Shown here in pieces: positions 9,114-20,200 of a stretch of 41,218 nucleotides of DNA (positions within the stretch are counted from its first letter, which is position 1; every line of letters begins with the position of its first letter). The DNA is from Stenotrophomonas maltophilia (lineage in GTDB: Bacteria > Pseudomonadota > Gammaproteobacteria > Xanthomonadales > Xanthomonadaceae). The stretch spans positions 1 to 41,218 of the forward strand of contig DGIP01000121.1 in NCBI GenBank assembly GCA_002386405.1. Reading direction: 5' to 3'. The translations under genes and the position numbers were made by a program. The notes under the pieces are model-generated. The model saw only the letters and a program-made list of their open reading frames with translations. It made no database searches and was not told the origin of the DNA.

Positions 9114-9782
9114 ATGGCCAGAAAAACCAAAGAAGCGGCGCAGGCCACCCGGGAAGGCATCCTGGATGCGGCCCAGAGCTGTTTCCACGAATTCGGGGTC
9201 GCCAACACCAGCCTGGCGATGATCGGCGAGCGCGCGGGCTATACCCGCGGCGCGGTGTATTGGCATTTCAAGAACAAGACCGAAGTGCTGACGGCGATGA
9301 TCGATCGCGAGCGGGTACCGTTCATCGAGCGGTTGCGGCGGACGACTTCGTCACGGCGCAACACGCCGGTGCTGGACCTGCGCTCGGCGTTGCTGGTCTC
9401 GTTCCAGGAACTGGCCACGGACGAGCGGCTGCGCAACATGATGGAGATCATGCTGCGCAACGATCTTTCGGTGGAGAGCCAGGCCATGCAGCAGCTGCAG
9501 CTGGAGGCGTCGCGTGAGGAGCTGGGCGTTTTCGCAGCGGCTTTCCAGCGTGCGGCCTCGCTGGGCCAGCTGCGCCCGGGGGTGGACGTGGACACGGTGG
9601 CACGCATCGTCAGCACCAGTCTGACCGGCGTGCTGTACAGCGCGATGCTGGAACCGGAATTGTTCGAGCTCCAGCGCGATGGCCAGCAGACGCTGGACGC
9701 GATCTTCGGTGCGTTCGTGATGCCGGGTGTGTTCACCCCGGGTGCGCCGCCTACTGCGTTGCCGACTGACGACGAGGTTTGA
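9114..9782 (+). CDS. smeT: TetR-family repressor SmeT
   Basis: SmeT is the local repressor of smeDEF and of its own gene. The 222-residue protein has a TetR DNA-binding domain. Helix 1 is in EGILDAAQSCFHEFGVANTS, and the helix-turn-helix is MIGERAGYTRGAVYWHFKNKTEV, at about residues 36-58. A ligand-binding C-terminal domain of the AcrR/TtgR type follows (ELATDERLRNMMEIMLRNDL, TGVLYSAMLEPELFEL). I chose ATG 9114 because it lies downstream of the -10 and begins MARKTKEAAQATREGIL; an earlier ATG at 9057 lies inside the operator. In characterised strains, triclosan and other ligands release SmeT from DNA, and loss of SmeT causes multidrug resistance. The reading frame here is intact. Confidence 0.95.
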   Translation: MARKTKEAAQATREGILDAAQSCFHEFGVANTSLAMIGERAGYTRGAVYWHFKNKTEVLTAMIDRERVPFIERLRRTTSSRRNTPVLDLRSALLVSFQELATDERLRNMMEIMLRNDLSVESQAMQQLQLEASREELGVFAAAFQRAASLGQLRPGVDVDTVARIVSTSLTGVLYSAMLEPELFELQRDGQQTLDAIFGAFVMPGVFTPGAPPTALPTDDEV

Positions 9783-9810
9783 TTCGGCGGCGCGGCTTGA
9801 AAGCAGCGTC

Positions 9811-10319
9811 TCAGTTGATCCGTGCTGGGGAGGCCGACGGGCAGCCCCCTACGGGACACGCCGTAAATACATCCATGTAGGCTTGGCAAAAACTTGCGCG
9901 TGTACGCAATCCTGCGTACACGGCAAGGCCGGGGTTGGGCGTCCTGCCCAACCCGTCCGGCGCATGCGCCGGACCCATGTTTTTGACAGTCCCTCCAGGG
10001 GCTGCCCGCCGGCCTCCCCTCTCGTGCATCGCGAGCGCGGATACGAAAGAAAAGCAAAGCAAAGCAGCGACGCAGGGCGTCGCTCTACGTCGTTGATTCT
10101 CTCAATGCATTACCGATACATCGCGCGCGCATCGTAGAGCGACGCCATGCGTCGTTGCTCTTTCATCCGCACAGCGCGATGCATGACGGGGTCGGGCGGC
10201 GGGTAGCCCCCGTAGGGACTGTCAAAAACATGGATGTTTTTGACAAGCCTCCATGGATGGATTCACGGCGTGTCCCGGAGGGGGCTGCCCGACGCCCGGC
10301 CCCAACCCGTATCAACTGA
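9811..10319. repeat. Nested three-layer inverted repeat region, no gene
   Basis: This stretch between smeT and the next gene on the opposite strand has no credible reading frame. It is built symmetrically. Outer arms 9811-9883 and 10246-10319 are imperfect reverse complements, middle arms 9976-10033 and 10175-10232 likewise, and at the centre is a SMAG-type dimer (10067-10088 / 10134-10154). Between the left outer and middle arms are three separate hairpins (about 9899-9922, 9932-9954, 9956-9973). The whole could fold into a very long cruciform or transcript hairpin and probably arose by repeated insertion of palindromic elements. Confidence 0.8.
10067..10154. repeat. SMAG-type dimer with variant stem
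   Basis: The units 10067-10088 and 10134-10154 are inverted and differ by about two positions. Each carries GTAG followed by AGCGACGC...GCGTCG, a compensated variant of the unit at 3130-3187 (GCGACGC in place of GCCACGC, matched on the other side of the stem). The spacer is 45 nt. Confidence 0.75.
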
Positions 10320-10339
10320 AACGCTGCAGTTGCCGTCAA

Positions 10340-11251
10340 TCAAGCCGCGAAAATATTCCCCGGCCCGTTCGACGGCGGAACCGGCGGCGGGGCGGCGCGG
10401 CCGCGGTGGGCGAACATCTGGTTCCAGGCGGCGTACACCGCGCCGACGTACAGCGGCATGATCACCGCGGTGTTGGTCAGCTGCATCACGAACGCGGCCG
10501 CACCGGCGCCGCCGGCCATCAGCGCCAGCTGCATCACGATGATCATCACGAAGTAGATGCACATCGCCGCGATCAGGCCCAGCAGCATGAACACCGCCAT
10601 CGCGCCGAAATTGCGGATGCAGCCCTGCAGGCTCATGCGCAGCGCGTGCATGCCGCTCTGGTGGTCGAACACCACCAGCGCCGGCTGGGTGAACATCGCC
10701 ATGCTCAGCGCCACGAACGTGCCGAAGGCGATCAACAGCCACAGCAGGATCCGCATCACCGGCACGCCGGTCATCAGCGCCATGGTCTGCTCATTGCTCG
10801 GCGTGGCGCCGGACTGCTGCAGCTCCTGCATTTTGCGGAACATCTCGGCCGTGGCAGTCAGACCGTCGGGGCCCATCATCACGTACAGCAGCGTACCCAG
10901 CGCGATCACCGCGATCAGCTGGATCGCCAGCGGCACCAGCAGGTGGCTCACCCGGCGGTCGCGGATCGGCTGCAGCAGGTGCACCGGCGACGCGCGATGG
11001 CCCTGGGCCACTTCGCTCACCGCCACCAGCATGCCGCCGAACACCAGCGGACCCACCGCCACGGAGACCAGCTGGACCAGGATGCCCAGCCAGCTCGGCA
11101 ACGCCTGCGCCAGCACCAGGATCAGGGAACTGACCAGCATGCCGATCACGCCAAGGACCGCCAGTTGCAGCGGCGCGCGGCGGTACAGGGTGAACGCGTC
11201 CAGCAGCCATTGGGCGCCCGCCGAGGCGGGCAGCTTGCGAATTTCGCTCAT
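10340..11251 (-). CDS. BPSS1780-family integral membrane protein
   Basis: This 303-residue inner-membrane protein has about six hydrophobic segments. It begins MSEIRKLPASAGAQWLLDAF, typical of the BPSS1780-type family of proteobacterial membrane proteins, whose function is unknown. Further family-like features are the early segments (LAVLGVIGMLVSSLILVLAQ, VAVGPLVFGGMLVAVSEVAQG) and a long loop before MRILLWLLIAFGTFVALSMAMF. The C-terminus is proline-rich. I chose ATG 11251 rather than 11296 because family members begin with the short polar leader and GGAA lies just upstream. A -10-like GATAAT at 11304-11299 and a GC hairpin at 11273-11286 suggest it may be transcribed apart from the amidotransferase gene 103 bp upstream. 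Confidence 0.8.
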   Translation of the reverse strand: MSEIRKLPASAGAQWLLDAFTLYRRAPLQLAVLGVIGMLVSSLILVLAQALPSWLGILVQLVSVAVGPLVFGGMLVAVSEVAQGHRASPVHLLQPIRDRRVSHLLVPLAIQLIAVIALGTLLYVMMGPDGLTATAEMFRKMQELQQSGATPSNEQTMALMTGVPVMRILLWLLIAFGTFVALSMAMFTQPALVVFDHQSGMHALRMSLQGCIRNFGAMAVFMLLGLIAAMCIYFVMIIVMQLALMAGGAGAAAFVMQLTNTAVIMPLYVGAVYAAWNQMFAHRGRAAPPPVPPSNGPGNIFAA

Positions 11252-11354
11252 ACCATTCCGGAACAGGGGGAAGGGCGCGAGCGCCCCGAATCCCAACGAT
11301 TATCCCTGTTTTCCGTGCCCATCACCTGAAGGAAAGGACGCTTCCGGCGGTCTT

Positions 11355-12045
11355 TCAGTTGTTGCGTGCCTGGCGCACGAACCGGCGCAGCAGCTGGCGG
11401 GCCAGCGGGGCCGCACTGACACCGCGCGCCACGCTGCGCGCGCAGCCGCCGTGGCGGCCGATGCACTCGGCACGCGCCCGCACGTAGCCGCGCATGTGGT
11501 GGGTGGCGAACTCCGGGTGGAACTGCACGCCCCAGGCCTGCTGGCCCCAGCGGAAGGCGTGGCAGTTGTCCTGCGCCGAGCGGGCCAGGATGGCCGCGCC
11601 CTCCGGTGCGCGCAGCACCGTCTGCAGGTGGGTGGCGTGGGCCGGGAAGCGCGCCGGCAGGCCCGCGAACAGCGGGTCGTCCACCGCCGAGGGCTCCAGC
11701 GCCAGCTCGATCGTGCCCGACTCGCGCCCGGCCGGGTTGTAGGCCACCTCGCCGCCCAGCGCGTGCGCCAGCAACTGGTGGCCGTAGCAGATGCCGAACA
11801 CCGGGCGGTTTTCATGCGCGGCCGTGCGCAGCCACTGCGCGCTGCGCTCGCTCCAGTCGGCGCGGTCGGTCACGTAGGCGGCCGAGCCGCTGATGATCAC
11901 CCCGGCGAAATCGCGGTGGTCGGGCAGCTCGCCGCCGTGCTCCACGTCCACCACCACCGTCTCGTCCGCATCCAGCCCCGCCGCGACCCGGATCCAGTGC
12001 GGAAAACGGCCGTACCGGCGCAGCGAGGCGACCGGTTGGCCGGTT

Positions 12046-12074
<29 letters not shown>
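11355..12074 (-). CDS. Class I glutamine amidotransferase (GuaA-like, stand-alone)
   Basis: This 239-residue protein has the triad-type glutaminase fold. The nucleophile is C96 in FGICYGHQLLAHALGG and the other catalytic residues are H186 and E188 in GVQFHPEF. An oxyanion-region motif is present as GVIISGSAAYVTD. It has no synthetase domain. It belongs to the large group of stand-alone amidotransferases annotated as GMP synthase-like, some of which hydrolyse gamma-glutamyl compounds; the substrate cannot be told from sequence. The C-terminus is arginine-rich. The start overlaps the end of the ATPase gene upstream by 29 nt on the same strand, so translation is probably coupled, although no functional link between the two is known. 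Confidence 0.85.
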
Positions 12075-13881
<1,807 letters not shown>

Positions 13882-13958
13882 GGCGCCAGAATCCTCGGAG
13901 CGGGGGCCTGCACGGCGTGATGGCAGCTTGCCTGGAATGCCGGCGGGCGGTCCGTCGC

Positions 13959-13964
13959 TATACT
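13959..13964 (+). promoter_or_regulatory. Candidate glyQS -10 box
   Basis: TATACT lies 33 nt before the glyQ ATG in the 116-bp region divergent from the ATPase gene. No convincing -35 is seen at 16-18 nt. Confidence 0.4.
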
Positions 13965-13997
13965 AGCGCACCCCCTGAGCAGGCAAGACTCCGCCGC

Positions 13998-14909
13998 ATG
14001 TCCGCGACCCAGAACGTTCCGATCACTTTCCAGGGCCTGATCCAGACCCTCAACCAGTATTGGGCGCAGCAGGGCTGCGTGCTGATCCAGCCGCTGGACC
14101 TGGAGGTCGGTGCCGGCACCTTCCACCCGGCGACCTTCCTGCGCTCGATCGGCCCGGAAAGCTGGAATGCCGCGTACGTGCAGCCTTCGCGCCGCCCCAC
14201 CGACGGCCGCTACGGCGAGAACCCCAACCGCCTGCAGCGCTACTACCAGTACCAGGTGGCGATGAAGCCGAGCCCGGACAACATCCAGCAGCTGTACCTG
14301 GATTCGCTGAAGGCACTGGGCATCGACCCACTGGTGCACGACCTGCGTTTTGTCGAGGACAACTGGGAATCGCCCACCCTGGGCGCCTGGGGCCTGGGCT
14401 GGGAAGTCTGGCTCAACGGCATGGAAGTGACCCAGTTCACCTACTTCCAGCAGGCCGGTGGCCTGGAGTGCAAGCCGGTGCTGGGCGAGATCACCTACGG
14501 TCTTGAACGCCTGTGCATGTACCTGCAGAACTGCGACAACGTGTATGACCTGGTCTGGACCTACGGGCCGGACGGCACGCCGGTGACCTACGGCGATGTG
14601 TACCTGCAGAACGAAGTGGAGCAGAGCACCTACAACTTCGAATACGCCGACGTGGAAGAACTGTTCCACCGTTTCGATGCGTGCGAGAAGGAAGCCCAGA
14701 AGCTGGTCGAAGTGGGCCTGCCGCTGCCGGCCTACGAGCAGGTGTGCAAGGCCAGCCATTCGTTCAACCTGCTGGATGCGCGCCGCGCGATCAGCGTGAC
14801 CGAGCGCCAGCGCTACATCCTGCGCGTGCGCGCGCTGGCCCAGGCGGTGGCGAAACTGTATGAAGCCAAGCGCCTCGAAGCGGTGGCCGCCAAGGAGGTG
14901 CAGGCATGA
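13998..14909 (+). CDS. glyQ: Glycine-tRNA ligase alpha subunit
   Basis: GlyQ is the catalytic subunit of bacterial heterotetrameric (alpha2-beta2) glycyl-tRNA synthetase, a class II enzyme that binds glycine and ATP. At 303 residues it has the usual length. It opens with the family block [20 protein letters not shown], followed by [55 protein letters not shown] and ITYGLERL. I chose ATG 13998 for this match; the open frame runs further upstream without family sequence. It overlaps glyS by 4 nt (ATGA), which favours equal synthesis of the two subunits. Confidence 0.98.
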   Translation: MSATQNVPITFQGLIQTLNQYWAQQGCVLIQPLDLEVGAGTFHPATFLRSIGPESWNAAYVQPSRRPTDGRYGENPNRLQRYYQYQVAMKPSPDNIQQLYLDSLKALGIDPLVHDLRFVEDNWESPTLGAWGLGWEVWLNGMEVTQFTYFQQAGGLECKPVLGEITYGLERLCMYLQNCDNVYDLVWTYGPDGTPVTYGDVYLQNEVEQSTYNFEYADVEELFHRFDACEKEAQKLVEVGLPLPAYEQVCKASHSFNLLDARRAISVTERQRYILRVRALAQAVAKLYEAKRLEAVAAKEVQA

Positions 14910-17002
14910 GCACGATGCTGCCGTTGCTGATTGAACTGGGTACCGAAGAACTGCCCGTGAAGGCGCTGCCGGGCCTGGCCCAGGCGTTCTTCGATGGCGT
15001 GGTGGACGGCCTGACCAAGCGTGGCGTGGCCGTGGAACGCGGCGACGCCAAGCCGCTGTCCACCCCGCGCCGGTTGGCGGTGCTGCTGCCCGGCGTGGCC
15101 GTGGAGCAGCCGGAACAGCGCGGTGAAGTGCTGGGCCCGTACCTGAACATCGCGCTGGACGCCGACGGCCAGCCGACCAAGGCGCTGCAGGGTTTCGCGG
15201 CCAAGGCCGGGATCGACTGGACCGCGCTGGAGCGCACCAGCGATGCCAAGGGCGAGCGTTTCGTGCACCGTTCGGTCACCCCGGGCGCTCGCACCGCTGC
15301 GCTGCTGCCGGAGATCCTGGCCGAGGCGATTGCCGCCATGCCCATTCCCAAGCCGATGCGCTGGGGCAGCCACAGCTACGGCTTCGCCCGCCCGGTGCAT
15401 TGGCTGGTGCTGCTGCACGGCAAGGACGTGATCGAAGCCGAGGTGCTGGGCCTGAAATCCGACCGCATGAGCCGCGGCCATCGCTTCATGCACGACAAGA
15501 CCGTGTGGCTGTCCTCGCCGGACGACTACGTGAGCTCGCTGCAGGCTGCGTATGTACTGGTGGACGCCGATGCGCGCCGCAGCCGCATCGTGGACGCGGT
15601 CAACGCCGAAGCCGCCGCTGCCGGTGGCCAGGCGCGCATCACCGATGACAACCTGGAACAGGTGGTCAACCTGGTCGAATGGCCGGCGCCGGTGCTGTGC
15701 AGTTTCGAACGCGAATTCCTGGCGGTGCCGCAGGAAGCGCTGATCGAGACGATGGAAATCAACCAGAAGTTCTTCCCGGTGCTCGATACCAGCGGCAAGC
15801 TGACCGAGAAGTTCATTGGCATCGCCAACATCGAATCGAAGAACGTGGCCGAAGTGTCCAAGGGCTACGAGCGGGTGATCCGCCCGCGCTTCGCCGACGC
15901 CAAGTTCTTCTTCGATGAAGACCTCAAGCAGGGCCTGGAAGCGATGGGCGAGGGTCTGAAGACCGTCACCTACCAGGCCAAGCTGGGCTCGGTGGCCGAC
16001 AAGGTGCAGCGCGTGGTGGCGCTGGCCGGGCTGATCGCACCGCAGGTGGGCGCCGATCCGGTGCTGGCCAAGCGCGCGGCCGTGCTGGCCAAGAACGACC
16101 TGCAGTCGCGCATGGTCAATGAATTCCCGGAGCTGCAGGGCATCGCCGGCCGCCATTACGCGGTGACCGGTGGCGAATCGCCCGAGGTGGCGCTGGCGAT
16201 CGACGAGGCCTACCAGCCGCGCTTCGGTGGCGACGATATCGCGCTGTCGGACCTGGGCAAGGTGCTGGCCATCGCCGAGCGTGCCGACACGCTGGCCGGT
16301 GGTTTCGCCGCAGGCCTGAAGCCGACCGGCAACAAGGATCCGTTCGCACTGCGCCGCAATGCGCTGGGCCTGGCCCGCACGATCATCGAATCGGGCTTCG
16401 AGCTGGACCTGCGCGCGCTGCTGGAAACGGCGTTCGCCGGCCTGCCCGCGTCCGTCCAGCCCAGTGCCGAGCGCAAGACCGACGCGCTGCCACAGGAACT
16501 GTACGACTTCATCATCGACCGCCTGCGCGGCTACTACGCCGACAAGGGCGTGCCGGCCACGCACTTCAATGCGGTGGCTGAACTGAAGCCGGCCTCGCTG
16601 TACGACTTCGACCGCCGCATCGATGCCATCGGCATCTTCGCCGCGCTGCCGGAAGCCGAAGCGCTGGCCGCAGCCAACAAGCGCATCCGCAACATCCTGC
16701 GCAAGGCCGAGGGTGCGATTCCGGGCATGGTCGATCCGGCGCTGCTGGCCGAACCGGCGGAAAGCGAACTGGCCGAAGCCGTCGAAGCGGCGATTGACGA
16801 CAGCAATGCCAGCCTGCACCAGAAGGATTACGTCAGCGTGCTGGCGCGCTTGGCCCGCCTGCGCCCGCAGGTGGATGCGTTCTTCGACGCGGTGATGGTC
16901 AACGCCGAAGATCCTGCGCTGCGTGGCAACCGTCTGGCGCTGCTGAAGCGCCTGGGCGACCGCCTGGGCAGCGTGGCGGCGATCGAGCATCTGTCCAGCT
17001 GA
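14906..17002 (+). CDS. glyS: Glycine-tRNA ligase beta subunit
   Basis: GlyS is the tRNA-binding beta subunit of glycyl-tRNA synthetase, here 698 residues and of normal length. It starts [22 protein letters not shown], and the conserved block [18 protein letters not shown] is near the middle. The HD-like and anticodon-binding regions follow ([44 protein letters not shown], and the C-terminal DALR-type region ending [21 protein letters not shown]). It lies in an operon with glyQ through a 4-nt overlap and is closed by the intrinsic terminator at 17032-17065. Confidence 0.98.
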   Translation: MSTMLPLLIELGTEELPVKALPGLAQAFFDGVVDGLTKRGVAVERGDAKPLSTPRRLAVLLPGVAVEQPEQRGEVLGPYLNIALDADGQPTKALQGFAAKAGIDWTALERTSDAKGERFVHRSVTPGARTAALLPEILAEAIAAMPIPKPMRWGSHSYGFARPVHWLVLLHGKDVIEAEVLGLKSDRMSRGHRFMHDKTVWLSSPDDYVSSLQAAYVLVDADARRSRIVDAVNAEAAAAGGQARITDDNLEQVVNLVEWPAPVLCSFEREFLAVPQEALIETMEINQKFFPVLDTSGKLTEKFIGIANIESKNVAEVSKGYERVIRPRFADAKFFFDEDLKQGLEAMGEGLKTVTYQAKLGSVADKVQRVVALAGLIAPQVGADPVLAKRAAVLAKNDLQSRMVNEFPELQGIAGRHYAVTGGESPEVALAIDEAYQPRFGGDDIALSDLGKVLAIAERADTLAGGFAAGLKPTGNKDPFALRRNALGLARTIIESGFELDLRALLETAFAGLPASVQPSAERKTDALPQELYDFIIDRLRGYYADKGVPATHFNAVAELKPASLYDFDRRIDAIGIFAALPEAEALAAANKRIRNILRKAEGAIPGMVDPALLAEPAESELAEAVEAAIDDSNASLHQKDYVSVLARLARLRPQVDAFFDAVMVNAEDPALRGNRLALLKRLGDRLGSVAAIEHLSS

Positions 17003-17031
17003 CGGCAACAGCCTGATCGCGTGTCATCCCT

Positions 17032-17065
17032 GAAAGCGCCCGACTGGTTCGGGCGCTTTCTTTTT
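17032..17065 (+). terminator. Intrinsic terminator of glyQS
   Basis: The stem GAAAGCGCCCGA pairs with TTCGGGCGCTTTC across a short CTGG-type loop, and five T residues follow. It is 30 nt after the glyS stop codon, a textbook rho-independent terminator. Confidence 0.92.
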
Positions 17066-17272
17066 GTGCGCAGCGGTTCGAATGCGACGAAAACTGCAAT
17101 TAGTCTGAATCTTGATTGAGCGTATCAACCGTAACAGCGGTAAACGATAAATTCGTGCAATCGGTATTCCCCCACGGCGCGTGATCATCCCGCGCCGCTC
17201 GTCCCTGCGGCAACGACCTGCCGCGCGCCTTCCGCGCCGGCCCGCCCCCGCTTCGCACGGAAGTACCGCCCC
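17066..17272. promoter_or_regulatory. AT-rich leader of the giant toxin-like gene
   Basis: Between the glyQS terminator and the giant gene, bases 17101-17160 are 40% GC (24 of 60), far below the surrounding coding DNA. This is the likely promoter region, and could be a target for an AT-binding silencer. I see no convincing paired -35/-10 and no plant-inducible promoter box. The last 100 bases before the ATG are again very GC-rich, with GGAAG 9 nt before the ATG as ribosome-binding site. Confidence 0.45.
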
Positions 17273-20200
17273 ATGCCCCCGTTCCCGCCGCCCGTTGCAA
17301 CCCTCCAGCACCTCACGCCCCATCGCGTGCCGCCCAACGGCAGCGCGGCGCAGGACCCTGCCAGCCATCACGCGCCCCGCCACGTCGGCAACGCAGCGTC
17401 GCCGTGCGTACCGGCCACCAGCGCCCTGGATATGGCGCTGAGTCCACATGAGGCGGCGGTGCATGACGCACTCCTGGCCACGGGTGCACCCGAAAGCACG
17501 GCGCTGGCGTGGACGATGAAGAAGTACCTTGCGTCGGCCGCCTCGCCGGAGGAGCGCGCGGCGATCATCCAGTGCATGGAACAGGCGCTGGCCGCGCGCG
17601 GACACGACGTGGCCGTGCTGCGCAACCTGGGCATCCATGCGCTGGACAGCGTGCTGAGCCGGGCCGCGTGGACCACGCTCATGGCCGAACTGCCCGGCTG
17701 GGCCGGCAGTGCGCTCAGCGCAGGGCAGCTGGCGCGCAGCGTGTTCACCGGCACGTGGAGCAGCGTGGCAACCGTGCTGCCCTCGTTGGCGGCGGCACTG
17801 CCCACGCTGCGGACCCACGCCGACTTCGACGCGCTGGTGCAGTCGCTGCCCGAGTCGGTCCGGAACGGTCTATGGGCCCTGCATGAGAGCGTGACGCAGG
17901 CCGATGCGCAGCTGCGCCCCAACCTCGGCGGCGGCCACCTGTTGTCGGCGTTGGCGGTGGCGGCGCTGCTGTGGCAGCTGCGGCAACAGCTGCCCACGCC
18001 TTCGGGCGCGGTGCAGGGCATCGGATCATTCATCGCCGATCTGCCGAAGCACTGGCAGCAGCTCGCCGTGCTCAATGGTGTGGGTGGCGCGTTGTTCAAG
18101 CCCGTGGAAGCGACCCACGGTGCCGACCTTGCGGCGCCGAAGGTCAAGCTCACCGAAGAACAGAAGCAGGCGCGCATCCTGCACCAGCACGCGGTGGATC
18201 GCGGCAGCGCCGTGATACCGACGTGGGATACCAGCGTGGATGAAGTGGAACTGGCGCGTGCACCGTGCACCCTCGCGGAAGGCGGTGCCATCGCCGCGCC
18301 GCCTTCCGCAGCGGCTGAAGCGCCCACAGATGCCACCACCTCACCCGCCAGCCGCCAGCGGGGTGGTTGGCTCGCCTGGCTGGGTGCCGGCGTCGCTGCA
18401 CTCGGCCAGGCCGCGCGCGGCGGCTTCCACGCCGTGCCCGAGGCAATGCCTGCGGTGGAAATGACGTTGATGGGACCCTCAACACTCAACGAGGTCACCT
18501 CGACCACGCCGCTGGTGCCCGTGGCGTCGGCGGCAGACACGGCGTCCACCGCGCGCCTGTTCCCCAATCTGCGGCAGTCCCTGCTTGCCCAGGCCACGGT
18601 GAAAACCGTTGCAGCCCTGAGCGCCGCAGGCGCGGCGCTGATGGTCGCCAAGCGCTACTTCTGGCTTGGCACGCCGCCGGCAACGCCTGCCGAGCTGGCC
18701 GAACGCCTGGCCGGGGATGTGGTGGAGCTGCCCAGTGGACACTGGGGAACCGGCCTGGACCTGGTGTTGGGCGAACTGGACACAACGTCGCGCGGCCCGC
18801 GCATGCGCCGCGCCGCAGTGCAGGCCACCGCTGCACCGGTGACCCATGTTGGCACTGCCGGGGCACAACTGCACGGCAACCCAGGCACGCTGCTGGACGT
18901 GCTGAAGTCCGACACCGCCCTGCTCGACCGGGTGCAGTCCATGCGCCTGTGGTCAGTCGCGGTCGCCCGCGACGTCATTGCCAGCCAGCCCGGCTGGCAA
19001 TGGGTGGCAGCGCTGCCCGCATCGGAACAGGAACTGCTGGTGAGCCAATGGCAGGTGGTGCGTGAGCTCGCCCCCGCGCTGGCCGAAGTGGACGCCGCCA
19101 CCGAGGCGGCGATGACGTCCGCCTTGCTGAAGACCGGTTGGCGCGGCCCCTGGCAGGACATCGAAGTAAAGCTGCCCACCACGCAGGTGGCCGGCATCGC
19201 CGTCGACGACCGCCTGCCCCTGTTGCAGTACTGCCTGACGCGCGACGTGGGGGACAGGCACGCCTTCCTTCGCGCAGGCACCGGGGTGACCGCTGACGAA
19301 CGTGCACAGCTTGCCGCCTTCGTCGGCAGTGCCGATGCGCGCCTTCTGCGTGGGGCCATCAACGCCCGCATGGAACAGGTGCGCCCGGCGCTGAGCCGGA
19401 CGGTACAGGCGCGGCTGGTGATCGATGCGCTCAAGGCCAAGGCGCAGGGCGTACTGGGCAGCGGCAACGCGCACCGGCGTGGCGCCGACATCGTGCTGGG
19501 CTTCCTGCAGGGCACCGGCGCGGTGGAGCGCGCGGAGCTGACCTACGCCGACGGCCCCAACGTGAAGATCGTGGTGCCCAACTACCTGGTACTGCGCAGC
19601 GTGGAGCAGGGCACCGAGGGCCAGGTGGTGCTGTACCGGTCGGACCTGTCCAGCTTCCAGACCTTTGGCGATGAAACCGCGTTCCGCCAGTACCTCGATA
19701 CACGCCGCGCCCGTATCGGCGCCTTCGTCGCCAGCGGCAACATCGACGTGACCCTGGGCGATGACATCGTGCAGGCGGCGCTGCCGGCCCAGCGTGCCGA
19801 GGTGCGCGGGCTGGTGCAGTCGTGGGAGGCGCGCTTCGCGCGCTACCAGAGCGGCCAGCGCGGGCCACAGGCCTGGAACCCGGGCGAAAGTTTCCAGCTG
19901 GCGTTCGCGCGCGTGGACCAGCCGGAGGGTGCGCGGCAACAGTGGGCCGACGCGCTGATCGCGCACGGCGAGGTGCTGGGGCAGGAGCGGCTGCAGCGCA
20001 ACCGGCTGCGCTGGAGCCCGCTGGGCATCGCCAACATCGCCGCCGAAACCGCATACGGGCAGCAGCAGGACCGGGTGCTGCAGACCTTGCACAGCCACGC
20101 GCACGCCGACGTGACCGCGGCGATGGTCCGCGCGCTGCGCACGGCCGGGTTCGCGGGCCCGCTGGAGGGTTTCGATCCGGACCTGGTCCGGCTGCGCGTG

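Noticed and set aside
9811..10319. A CRISPR array or insertion sequence remnant in the repeat-rich gap
   Set aside because: The repeats are inverted and nested, not evenly spaced direct repeats, and no transposase sequence is present in any frame.
14813..17008. A 731-codon open frame antisense to glyS
   Set aside because: glyS is certain on the plus strand; the antisense frame has no family features or ribosome-binding site.
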